A stretch of 64,000 nt of DNA, from the NCBI GenBank assembly GCA_017590115.1, contig JAGGNK010010337.1:2044141-2108140 (forward strand), given 5' to 3'. A model generated the notes under the pieces. The model did no database searches and was not told where the DNA came from. It worked only from the letters and a program-made list of their open reading frames with translations. Shown here one piece after another: positions 39,110 through 49,308 of the stretch. This DNA comes from Montifringilla adamsi. Taxonomy: Eukaryota > Chordata > Aves > Passeriformes > Passeridae. The first letter of the stretch is position 1. The number at the start of each line of letters is the position of its first letter. A program made the translations under genes and the position numbers.

Positions 39110-39412
39110 CTATCCCCAGAGTTTGAACAGTGTGATGGCAGCCAAGAAAAGGACTTTGCATATGCACTGTTGGATCTTTGTCTCCAGTGCCAATGCAGGT
39201 TTTGTCACAGCCCCCTGCCCAGCTTCCAGGTTTGCAATTTCCTTCTTCAAACGTGAATACAGCAGCTGAAGGCTTGCCTCCTGCTCTTTCAACTTCTGAA
39301 GGATTTCTTCCCTTCTTTCCTTCTCATGAACAGTTTCCTTCCCTTCAGAGAAGAGCAGCTGGTTGATGTCAACAGCTGCCATCAGCAAAAGGAGCACCCA
39401 GAAGATTGCCAT
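39110..39412 (-). CDS. Candidate small membrane/coiled-coil protein gene, unrecognised
   Basis: This minus-strand frame runs from an ATG in good context (GATCTGCCATGG) to a TAG and encodes 100 residues. Residues 3-14 are strongly hydrophobic (signal peptide or membrane anchor). Residues 29-64 are charged and helical, with leucines at 41, 48, 55 and 62, an exact heptad leucine zipper. Residues 84-96 form a second hydrophobic stretch close to the C-terminus. The start lies 12 bases after a strong acceptor (pyrimidine tract ending TCTCTTCCAAG; exon begins at 39424). A consensus donor lies 599 bases upstream at 40023, and an X-box is found just before the putative first exon. I do not recognise the protein family. 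The architecture suggests a small membrane-anchored, self-associating protein. The frame stays open for about 60 further codons after the single TAG. It could instead be a remnant of a longer gene, or a non-coding RNA with a chance frame. Confidence 0.45.
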   Translation of the reverse strand: MAIFWVLLLLMAAVDINQLLFSEGKETVHEKERREEILQKLKEQEASLQLLYSRLKKEIANLEAGQGAVTKPALALETKIQQCICKVLFLAAITLFKLWG

Positions 39413-39424
39413 GGCAGATCCTTC

Positions 39425-40023
39425 CTTGGAAGAGAAAGAAAGGTGGAATAACCCAAGATTTAGATTCTCAAGAAGAAAAAGAAGCTTCACACTGGAATAA
39501 AAGAGTATGTGGTCTTTCTGGCCCTGAAAAAGGCTGCAGGCCAGAGGAGCTTCTCAGTTGCGGGCCTGTTGCTGCAAGTTCCAAACTCAGCTGCCCAAAG
39601 GGGCTCCATCAGCACGAGATGAAGGGGAAGGTGAGGAAGGTGTGACACACAGGGAGGCAGAACAGAAATGGCCGTGTTTGAGGAGAGAAATGTCCAGAAT
39701 TTTAGATGAAAGAGGAAACAAAGTCCCCCAAGCAGGAGGAGGAGAGGAGGGGCCTGACAAGCTGGTGCAGGCCGATGAGGGAGACATTCCCCAGCTGCTC
39801 TGCCAGGGGGGCGCAGGACAGGCTGGATACAGCAGGACCCTCTGCTGGGAGGCAAGGAACGATGAAGGTGAAGGAGCTGCTGCTACGGAACTCACACGCT
39901 GTCACTTGTTCACATGAGTTTTAAATCTCAGAGAGTTTGTCAGGTTCTCCCTCTGTTACTGAAGGCCTAGAGATGTTGGTGAGACCTTGACTGAACCCGA
40001 GGGGCTGGTGGGAGCTCACTTAC
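39425..40023 (-). other. Inferred intron of the small minus-strand gene
   Basis: On the minus strand the interval begins GTAAGTGA (after CCGCTG) and ends in a pyrimidine-rich tract with CTTCCAAG, so both ends match the GT/AG consensus. The inside is more GC-rich than its surroundings and holds overlapping open frames on both strands (up to about 120 codons). None of these resembles a known protein. Confidence 0.4.
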
Positions 40024-40090
40024 CAGCGGGCGCCTCTGAACAGTGGGTGCAGCTGTGCTGCAGCACCTCCCTGTGACACCAACCTTCTGC
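40024..40090 (-). other. Inferred first (5' untranslated) exon of the small minus-strand gene
   Basis: The 3' edge is set by the consensus donor CTG/GTAAGTGA at 40024/40023. The 5' edge is only an estimate, placed just downstream of the X-box. The segment is GC-rich with CpG sites (GAGGCGCCCGCTG) and contains no ATG on the minus strand, so translation would start at the first ATG of the next exon. Confidence 0.35.
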
Positions 40091-40091
40091 T

Positions 40092-40105
40092 GTTGCCTTG
40101 GAGAC
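40092..40105 (-). promoter_or_regulatory. RFX X-box motif
   Basis: The minus strand reads GTCTCCAAGGCAAC. This fits the RFX-factor X-box pattern GTYNCC, two spacer bases, RGNAAC with both half-sites intact. X-boxes are bound by RFX factors and are typical of promoters of ciliary genes and of RFX2-driven spermatid genes. Here it lies about 70 bases upstream of a consensus splice donor on the same strand, a common promoter arrangement. A 14-base motif can occur by chance, but its position makes that less likely. Confidence 0.5.
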
Positions 40106-43100
40106 ACTCCTGCAGCGGCTGGGTTCCAGGGTCATGGAATCCTGGAGCTGCTCAATCCTGGAATCCTAGGGAACCACAGATTCTGGGGATGATTTTTTTA
40201 CTTTGAGATGATGCTAAGCCATCAGGTTCCCGAGAACATTCTCCTTTAATTTTATTTTCAATCAATTACTCATCTCCTCTCAATTCCAATGTGGTGGGAT
40301 TATGTTGTTAAAATTCTTTGCCCTTGATTCTTTCCCTTAGGGAATTTACTATAAGCATTGTCAAAAGAATCACAAGTGCCACAGCCCCAAGCCTCATCCA
40401 AAGTCCGCTGAATGACAGAGGGGGAATTTAATTTCAGTTTTAAGGAGTGTTGGAACTACATTTGTTCATTTTAATTTGGTGGTTCACATTTACTGCTTAT
40501 GTCACAATCCTCAGGTATCCATGATTATCACCCAGAAGCCGATGCCCTATTACATTTCAGCTGTTCCACAGAAATATACTTTACAGCAAGGTGGTCAGAA
40601 TTCCCATTTTCAGTTGAAAAATACTGGACTTACATTGTAAAAAAAATTTCACCTCTAATATTTTATGATAAAGCGCAATGCCATCATGAGCAAAGCATGA
40701 TGGAAAAAGTGTAGTATAAAGTAAAAGTTTAGTCTGAGTCTTCGCTGTTTCAAGAGGTGGCTTGAAATGGATATCTGGTGTGAGTTTGGCTTTTCCTGTT
40801 GGTTGTAATTATTAAACCTGCTTTGTTTGAATTTAAACCTTCAGTTAGCCTGGCTTTCTTAGGTTCAACACCTGCACAAAGGAAAATGAAAACATCCAGG
40901 AGCACTAACTACCTAATTTTGACTCTGCAATGTGAATGGAAGGAGAAGGACATGCAGCTGAGATAGAAGCAAAACACAATGTACAAGAGGCAGGAAAATT
41001 CCTCTATTTAGGCTGCTGAACTTACTAAAAATTTTTTATAGTGTCTCCAAGTGTGAAATAGCAATATAAAATGTTTGTGTCTAAGAAGTGAGAAAGGGTA
41101 GAATAAGATGTAATGGGAAAGGAAAAGAAAGACCTTCTAGTAAGGAGTAGTTAAAGGTTTGGAATAAAAGAGGAAATGAGATGCCAATATGTGAACCTGT
41201 CAAAGATGCATAATAATGAATAATCTATCATTCTCTAGGGCAAACAAAATTACTTTATCCCCTTCCCTCTGAACAAAGGAAGTTCAGTGATTGTATACAT
41301 GGTATTTACCATTATATACATAAAACTAGTGATTAGACAAAGGGGTAATGACAAAGGGTACTTTTGAAAGTACACAATTAGAAGTGAGCTTGAAGTATTG
41401 AAGAAAAGGAGGGAGTAATTGAAATCTCCATGTCATCCAACCAAGTCTGCAACAACCTGTAGTTTATTCTATGGGAAAAAATAGGAGGAGGACCCGTGTA
41501 TGCTGGCTGATTGAGATGACTGTGACTGCCTTTGCCAGTAAGATGTCGTGATGCAAGAAGGAAGCTCAGTTCTAGGCTATATGGAATGAGATTTCTGGTG
41601 GAGATAAGGTTGTACGAATATCACTCAAAATTGCAGTTAGACTTTGTTTTCTATGAAGCATGATATCAAGTCTTTCAGTAAAGAATCAATTTTACAGGAA
41701 CTACAAATCTATTCAAAGCAGGGGCCTGGAAAGGACATAGTTTCATAAAAGGAATCTGAAGAATTTTTCTTGTTAAGTCTTGCAAATTAGAAGCTGGGAA
41801 CTTGTGTTTGCTTTCTGGAAATGCATTCGAAGATAAAATCTTGTTTAAAAGGAAAGATGAAACCAAATGGGAATGAACTGGCTTTTAAGAAATGCAGATT
41901 AAAAATAAGAAACTTCCAACCAAACTTGCACTGTGATTCTAGAATAACTATTTAATAGAACATATTTGAGCCCTCTGAATTATTTTTAGAGTGATTTTTT
42001 TTTAAGCCATTTATGAGCAAGTAATCTGATCTGGTTGCTTCTAGTATCAGATGTGTAGGTTTGATGGCATAGATTTCCTTTTCCACCTTCTGACTTCTAC
42101 AGAAACATATAAACCTGTGCACAAATATTGAATTTGTTTGATTGGAGACTGCTTTCTTATTTGAATGAGACCACCTAAAGTATTTTTGCCTCCTCATTCT
42201 AGTATTTGTGACACCGTGTTTCTACTTGTAGTCTTTTAAGTTTGTCTGTTGAAGGGTTAATATTCTGATTGGAATCTTAGAAAAGCTAACATCAGGCTGT
42301 CCTTTTCTCCCCTTTTTTTTTTTTTTTTTGACAGTTTTAGCTGGAGCTGCTGTGTAATAGATGTGAACAAGGGTCTCCAAATTTCTCTAGTCTCCTGAGT
42401 GATACTGATCTCATAGCTCCCTGCAAAATGCTTGTTGCTCCCTTCATTAAGTAATCCAGGCTTTACTTAATCAGTAGGGTTAGGACCTTAAATGAGTAAA
42501 TAGTAGAAGGTGAAAGGCTAATGCTGCTGCTCATAATGCATGTCATAACTCCTTTGAGTAAGGCACAGAGAGCTGTAGTGTTTGTTATTAAACTACAAAT
42601 TAAGGCAGATTTGGAGGAAGAAAAAAACAATGTTCAATGAGGCAGTAGTGCTATTTTCATGGACTCTCATGTTAGTCTCCAAATTAGTCATTGCTTGTGA
42701 TTGTGTTTGAGCACTTCCACTGCCTGTGGCCCCAAATTATGCCCAGTGTTGTTTTTCTCCTTTTCACTTGCATTTCTAGTTCTCCCTCCCTGCCAGGTGT
42801 CTCTCTCTTGCAGCATATTCTTATAAGGCCATGAGGAATATTGTCCCCTTCAATTGCAAGTGCAGCCTGAGGATTGGGAAGCAGGAACCAGGGTGAGCTC
42901 TCTTGAACACATTCTCTCCTGTTGCTGGCCTTGTTCACTTTTCTCCTTCACAATGCAGGAAACATGCCCCGTTAATTATGGGAGTGAGAACTGTGTGTGT
43001 ACTCAGGAATCTGCAATTTAAACGATGGCAACATCCCTTGAAGATCATCAGCGTGCTTCAGTCACAGTGTCAGATTTTAAACTCCTGGAAGAAACTGCAA

Positions 43101-46100
43101 GGAAGTTCTGAGTAGATTTCTCATGCAATGTTTCATGAGGTGTACTCCTCTTACTTTGGGCTAAATGAAGTCAAAAGTCACGGATTCTGCCGTTGTGCAC
43201 AAAGCTAAGCTCACTCACCTCTGCTGTCTCATCTCTCAGGAAAACTATAATTCTTGCACTTTTTCCAAGACCCAGGCTGTCATTTGCAGAGGGATTGAGT
43301 TATGGAATCCTTCCTCTTCAGCACTAATTTTGTCTGTGCACTGGAGAACAGTTTGTTGCAAATCATCAGGTAACATGCTGAACAAAAGAACCAATATCCT
43401 TCACAAACCAATATCCTTCAACCAATATCGTCAGCAGATTATTTTTTTGACCCATCCCTCATGTCCAAATTTTAGAGTGGCTAAAATTGCCTGTTTCTAA
43501 ATCTGGTGGATTCCTTAAGTTGGATCAAAGCTCATTAAGTCTGATTTGAGTCCTTAACACTTTTTAAAATCTGAATATGCCAATATCACAGGGTCCGACA
43601 AACAGTGGTTTTGAAAACTTTCCTTGGTTTACTATCTTACAACAACACTGCAAAAGCAATAATATTAATTTTTAGTGTGCAATAATGATACTATACAAAT
43701 ATAAATTCAATGGACATATTTGGGTTGGTAAACATTGTGTCAATACTAGCATGTTCTTCAGCTTTGCCCGAAAAGAGGCCAATTAAGAGGCTTATAATGT
43801 CATTAACTTGCTGATAGTAGGGCTTTTTTGCATTTTCCTTCTTTCTCTCAGGAAATTACATTCTTTTATTGTGGTGTTTATCTTCTGTGAACTCAGTGCC
43901 TTGTGTGTTTATCAAGATAACTACTGTTTTAGCATTTTAATGTGCCAGGCAGGAAGTAAAACTCCTCAAAAGCAGCTTGAACCGTGCCTCAGTATCCCTT
44001 CAGCTGGCAGAGGTTGGATAGGACTGGACCTACCTAAACTATTCCCGTGTACAGAAAATTAGCGTATGATAACTTTATCCTAGACTTTACATAAACTAAT
44101 CAGCAAGCTTAGTTAGTCTGTGATTTTACAGAGTGGCTTCCTCAAGTTCTGCAGTGTGCCAGCAATTCTGGGCTGGTATAATATTTCCAGACATCTTTAA
44201 AGGGACAACTTACAGTGAGGATTTCTCAGCAAAATGTAAAGATCTGACGAGAACACTGGTGCAGCATTTAACACTAAATTATTTATATGGCCTTTTAAAG
44301 AGGCCTGATGGAACAACACTAAGTTCACACATCATACCTTAATATATTACAAGGGATTTACTGTGTTTTTACTTTCCTTATAGACTTTTCTACAATGGTG
44401 ATCTTTGAGTAATTCTGCATTATCCATTACGGACTTAATTTGGAGAAGTTGTCAGATTTTGGTAAATGTAACAAATGAGTAATCATTGAGGCTAATTAAA
44501 ATAACCTTTCAATATAGCCTGGTAACTTTTTTAAAACTTAGAAACTAGCTTTTATCCTTGTGTTCTAAAGGTTTAAATAATTCATACCAAAGTCACCTTT
44601 TGTCACAGTGAAGTTGGATTGCTAGTGTCCCATTGAAAAAGAAGTAGATAAAATTAAGAGGGGGGAAAAAAAAAGAATACCCCGCAAACCATCTGGCTGT
44701 ACTTTTATCTTGCTGCATTGAGTACAAAACCTAAATATATGTAGGATTCTATTACCTTAGGAATGATCTGCACAGTAAGTGCACTCACTTAAAAACCAGG
44801 AATCTGATTCTTATCTACCTTAAAGCTACTCTGTGTGTTTTAAGCTATCTCTCCAGCTAGCTCTACAAAATTTTGCCAAAATCAGTGCAAATACAATATT
44901 GTGTATCTACAGGGCTCTTTTATGTGATTAATATAGGGCAAAGTAATTGAAGAAAAGTGAGCACTGTCTCTATGGCTCTTCACTCTGTCCTTCCACTGAG
45001 AGTTGAGTTCTGCTGGCCATTGTATTGATGTGGAAATTGGCCCTAGCTATATTGCATACCCATGAATAATTCTGAAAAGATGAATTAGAAAAAAATTAGA
45101 GATTATTTATGTTCCAAGAGAGGGTGAAATTCATTCAATAAGTTGTTTGTTGCCAATTAATTACCTACCACTAATTAGAATAATAAATTTGCGCACAGTT
45201 GTAAGATTTGGCATTGACTTTCACTATAGGCTTATCTGGAAGCAGTAGTAAATGCTATCATTAGGATTGGTAATAAATCTGTCATATTAGGTGAAAATGG
45301 ATAAAAAGGCTAAGAAGCCTTGGAAACATAATTTGACTGAGCAGAAGTCTTTACACTTTATAAATACGACCACTGGAATTATTCACATGAATTGATCAGC
45401 TCCGACTTCGACACAATGTTATAAAACATGAAACTTTTGCACTTAGTGAAACTCAGTGCTAAATTGGAGGTATAACTCTTTCTCATGATAACATTTGCAA
45501 TTTAAAACAGAAGTGTATGTGCTGCCAGTAAAATGGTGGTAAAGAGCTTCAAGATGGAAATTTTAAACAAATGATGTAGTCATTAACTCTTGGCTTTTCT
45601 GTTCATGAAACACCAACATGAGAGAGATCAGTCATTTTGATATCAATCCATCTTGTCTATCCTAAAAATTTTGATTTGTTAGTTAACAAACTACTTAAGA
45701 GAGGATAGAAAATAACAAAAAAAAGGTGGGGTGGGGGAAGAGAAATGCTGGTAAGAGAACTTTGAATATCATAGGTCTCTTCTTAGATATTTAAAATAGG
45801 AGTATTTTTTAAATATCTTTCATTTTAGGATGAAATTTACCTGCAATGTTTTATGCAGTGCAGAAATGTGTATTTTAAAAAAGGTCCAAGTATCTCTTGA
45901 AGTAACACACTTCTAACAGGCTATTGCTCTAAGCTGGCCTCAGCCAGTGACGCCAGAGGATTTTTTCCAAATGACACAATTTTTTAATGACTATGTTTTT
46001 TGGAAAGCACACTAGAATTCAGAGTTAAGTTCAGTTGAGCGCTCTTGAAAACTGTGTCAAATACTTTACAGCCTCAATTAAAACAGAATGACTTTTAAGA

Positions 46101-46285
46101 AATGTTGGAGACTTTCTCTTGAATTTTCTTTTTGCACTGAATTATTTCTACAACTGTTTTTGCATTGAATGCTGCTTTTATAATGTAGAGCCTAGATAAA
46201 TTGCTTTTTGCCAATATGCCACGGCATACTAAATTCAGTAATTTTAACTAGTTGGTAACTACTATCCATCTATGTATCTATACAT
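40106..46285. other. Non-genic interval
   Basis: AT-rich single-copy sequence without a recognised gene. It contains T-rich runs (42311-42330), a short tandem triplication around ACCAATATC (43389-43433) and a repeat-free block at about 45080-45420 that may be conserved. The first INSC exons could be expected in this general region but were not found. Confidence 0.55.
43389..43433 (+). repeat. Short tandem triplication, about 16-base unit
   Basis: Three adjacent copies of a unit around AACCAATATCCTTCA, the third with a G for C change and a shorter spacer. It lies within a 111-codon chance frame. Confidence 0.7.
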
Positions 46286-46439
46286 CTCCCTTTCAAGAAG
46301 GAGATCCTAAAGGTGCAGGACCAGGCTGTGCCCATGTGCTGCCAAAAGATGAGCCAGTGGGGAAGAAGTCTGGCCTGGCTGAACAGAGAGCCTTGGCTGG
46401 AATTCAGGAGAAGAAAAAAAAAAAAAGGCAAGTTGGTTA
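46286..46439 (+). mobile_element. CR1 LINE, upstream coding segment split by an LTR
   Basis: Plus-strand CR1 sequence from upstream of the reverse transcriptase core (landmarks GGCTGAACAGAGAGCCTTGG, CTGGAATTCAGGAGAAG, then an A-rich stretch expanded to 13 A). The CR1 reading breaks off at AAGTTGGTTA. It resumes at 46850 after the inserted LTR with the expected next segment, so the two parts belong to one element. The coding frame is decayed. Confidence 0.7.
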
Positions 46440-46849
46440 TGGCATTCCCATTCTCTGAACAAATCCCTTTGCCCAGGATTTTTCTCCTGGGAAGCTGAGA
46501 GGCCTCAGAGAAAAGGAAAACAATTCTTACCTCATTTGCTTCTCCTGTGTTTTGCTCATGTGGTGGAATGTGTTTGGAGATTGTTTACCCAAAGGTGATT
46601 GCTTCATTGGATTCTGGTGTGAGTTGTTTTCACTCATTGGCCAATCAAGGTCAAGCTGTGTTGAGACTCTGGAAAGAGTCACAAGTTTTAATTATCTTTT
46701 TAGCATTGAGTAAGTATCTGTTCTGTATTCTTTAGTGCAGTATAGTATTATTTAATATAATATAGTATAATAAAGTAATAAATTAGCCTTCTGAGAACAT
46801 AGAGTCAGATTCATCATTCCTCCCTGCCACAAGGGTCCCTGAAAATACA
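46440..46849 (+). mobile_element. Solo LTR of an endogenous retrovirus
   Basis: About 410 bases starting TGGCATTCCC and ending near AATACA, inserted in CR1 sequence. It contains TTTTTCTCCTGGGAAGCTGA, GAGGCCTCAGAGAAAAGG, a CAAT-like CCAATCAAGG, then an AT-rich stretch of TATAGTAT/TAATATAA units, an AATAAA at 46769-46774, and a closing AGAGTCAGATTCATCATTCC. From memory this matches a solo LTR type frequent in songbird genomes. There is no internal gag, pol or env beside it, so it is a single LTR left by recombination. I could not make out a clean target-site duplication. No protein is encoded. Confidence 0.75.
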
Positions 46850-47645
46850 ATAGTTTATCACCTTTGGAGGAAAGGGAGAGCCACTTTGTGTGAGCTACAA
46901 GGATGCCATGGGCTTATGCAGGGAGAAAATTAGAAGGGCTAAAGCCCAACTAGAATTAATGTGGCTACTGCTGTAAAAAACAATAAAAAACGTTTCTATA
47001 AATACATTGGCAACAAAAGGGAGGCTAAGGATGACCTCGCCCTTTATCAGATGTGGGGGGAAAATATGGTGACAGGATGAGAAAAGGCTCCGGGCATCTA
47101 ATTCTTGCCTCAGTCTTTCATAGTAAGACCAGCTATTCTGCATCTTGTCAGACCCCTGAGATGGAAGATGGGCAGGGAACAGAATGAAGCCCCCATATTC
47201 CAAGGGGAAATGATGACAGAAGTCTACAGAATGGATGGGGTCCACCAAAGAACACTGATGGTCCTGGTAGAAGTGCTCACTGGGCCACTTTCCATCATTT
47301 ACCAGCACACCTCTCTGTATGGAGAGGTCCCAGGTGGCTGCTTTTTAGCCAATGTAGTACCTGTCTTCCAGAAGAGCCACAAGGTACATCCAGGGAGCTA
47401 TAGGCCTGTTAGCCTGACCTCAGAGCCAGGAAGGTCATGGAGCAGGTCATCCTGGGTGTCATCATGCATCAGGGCATCAGGCAGGGGTTCAGAAAAGGCA
47501 GGACCTGCTTGACCAACCTGACCTTCTCTGACAAGGTGACCCACTTAGTGGATGAGGGAAAAGCTGTAGCTGTTGTCTGTCTGCCTGGACTGCAGGAAAG
47601 ACCTTGAGACTGTTTCCCACAGCATTCTGCTGGAGAAACTGGCTG
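46850..47645 (+). mobile_element. CR1 LINE, decayed reverse-transcriptase coding segment
   Basis: Plus-strand CR1 second-frame sequence continues from before the LTR (AGCTACAAGGATGCCATGGG, then AGAAGGGCTAAAGCCCAACTAG). The stretch at about 47320-47440 translates, with frameshifts, to the CR1 reverse-transcriptase region ending in PGSYRPVSLTS, a hallmark of non-LTR reverse transcriptases. Stops, frameshifts and an abrupt jump near 47645 to 3'-end sequence show internal deletion. No functional enzyme is encoded. Confidence 0.85.
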
Positions 47646-48213
47646 TTCTTGGCTTGGATGAATATTGTGTGTGGCAGGACCAGGACAGGGATTGTGCACC
47701 TGTGCTGGGCACTGGTGAGGCCACACCTCAAGTGCTGTGTCCAGTTCTGGGCCCCTCACTGTAAGGAAGACTGGAGAGAGTCCAGAGAAGGGCTGGGGAA
47801 GGACCTGGAGCACAAGTCCTGTGAGGAGCAGCTGAGGGAGCTGGGGGTGTTCAGCCTGGAGAGAAGAAGGTTGAGGATCACTTTTCATTACTGCCAGAAA
47901 GAAGGATGGAGCAAGGTAGGGGCTGATCTCTTCTCCCAGATAACCAGTGATAGGACAAGAAGTGCCCCCAAAGTAGCCCAGGGGAGGTTTAGATTGAAAA
48001 TTGGAGAAAATGTCTTTACTGGAAGTGTTGTCAAATACTGGAATGGGCTCCCTATGGAAGTGCTTAAGTGACCATCCCTGGAGGTATTTAAACGTTGTGT
48101 AGAAGTGGCATCTAAGGACAGGATTAAGTGATGGACCTGGCAATGCTGGGTTAATGGTTGGACCTGATGGTGTTAGAAGTCTTTTCCAACCTAAATGATT
48201 CTATGATTCTGTA
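47646..48213 (+). mobile_element. CR1 LINE, 3' end with terminal repeat tail
   Basis: This continues the CR1 after an internal deletion: GTGAGGCCACACCTCAAGTG, GTCCAGTTCTGGGCCCCTCA, a GGAGCTGGGGGTGTTCAGCC block, the CTGGAATGGGCTCCCTATGG block and the complete 3' end AACCTAAATGATTCTATGA followed by TTCTG. The terminal short repeat defines the true 3' end of the element. A 224-codon frame on the opposite strand is only its antisense shadow. Confidence 0.9.
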
Positions 48214-48219
48214 AACATC

Positions 48220-49150
48220 AGGGTCTGAGCCAGTTAACCTGTGGGAAATCATGCTGGTAAGGTCTCTTATGCTTGAACAAATCTTGTTTAATGTATTTAG
48301 TGACCTGAAAAAATAGTTATAAAAGCAGGACAAAACAAAACTGTAAAATACTAGAAGAAATTATGTGTTAATGAACATAAAGTAGTACATGTGAGGAGAT
48401 AAATGGAACTGAAGCAAAATTTCTTTCTTCACATGTATGGTGAATAGATTATTTATTATCACTCATGGAAAAGACTCTGAAATCTAAATAAGTCTATTTT
48501 TGGAAAGGTAAAGATGAAACAGCTCTCTGGAAAGCACTTTAGTAAAAAAAATAAATTATGAATTGTTGGAAAATAGTGACTGTGCAGAAAATGTTTCAAA
48601 CTTATGAATTTACCTGAATCTTGTATATGGTGTCCTGTTTTCCCCATCACATTTTGGGACATAGGGAAACTGGAAAAAGCTTTTTGAAAAGGTGGAAAGA
48701 GTAAGTGAATGATCAGAGGGTTGGAATACTGACTATCAGGGGACAGACTAGATAGACTGAGTTTCTATACCATGGAAATAAAATAACCTGGAGAAGATGG
48801 GGTAGAGCAAACAAAATAACGAATTGCATGAAGAGGGTGAATACAGAACCATAATTTCATTTACAGTATCTCTTAGAATATAGCAACTAAAGTGTTTGTA
48901 TCTCCAGGCAGCAAGTTTAAAATAAACAACAAGAAACCCTTTTTCATACAAAAAAATAAACAATGTGAGACACTGACACTAGATGTTGCAAAGGCCAAAA
49001 GTTTAACTGAGTTCAAAAAGGGATTAATGGCTACTTTTGTTTCATGAATTGTAGAAACATCCTACTCAGACACAACTTCTAGCTGAGGAAGTTCCTAAAC
49101 CACTAATTGCCAGAAGATGGGAAGGAGGGGTTGCTCAGCTCTTGCCACAC
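48220..49150 (+). mobile_element. Ancient, strongly decayed CR1-like LINE
   Basis: Beyond the end of the younger CR1, scattered stretches still read like an old CR1 in the same orientation: TTTAATGTATTTAGTGACC, GGTGTCCTGTTTTCCCCATC, then AAGTTTAACTGAGTTCAAAA followed by AGGGATTAATGGC, and CCACTAATTGCCAGAAG. The spacing is roughly right for the late coding region and 3' UTR. The identity is far lower than for the other CR1 copies, so this would be a much older insertion, possibly one in which the younger CR1 landed. Recognised from memory and by partial pattern only. Confidence 0.5.
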
Positions 49151-49276
49151 TTCTTATAATCTTTCCTTATGCATCTCCTAATGGGCATGTTGGGACCAGG
49201 ATAATGGGCTAAACAGAGTTTGTTTGTTTGGTTTTTTTTATTTGAACCATTATGGTTGTTTTTATTCTGTAGGCGT

Positions 49277-49308
<32 letters not shown>

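Noticed and set aside
39487..39917. Overlapping open frames of 100-122 codons on both strands
   Set aside because: They lie inside the inferred intron of the small minus-strand gene. The GC-rich composition lowers stop frequency, and no domain is visible.
40120..40180. CR1-like tail (GTCATGGAATCCTGG and repeats of GGAATCCT)
   Set aside because: The resemblance is limited to a short low-complexity phrase, with no following CR1 landmarks.
47105..47512. 135-codon plus-strand frame as a gene
   Set aside because: It contains the CR1 reverse-transcriptase motif PGSYRPVSLTS and is a frameshifted piece of the retrotransposon, not a host gene.
47469..48143. 224-codon open frame on the minus strand, the longest in the window
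   Set aside because: It is exactly antisense to the CR1 3' end and reverse-transcriptase remnant. The frame is a by-product of the repeat's composition.
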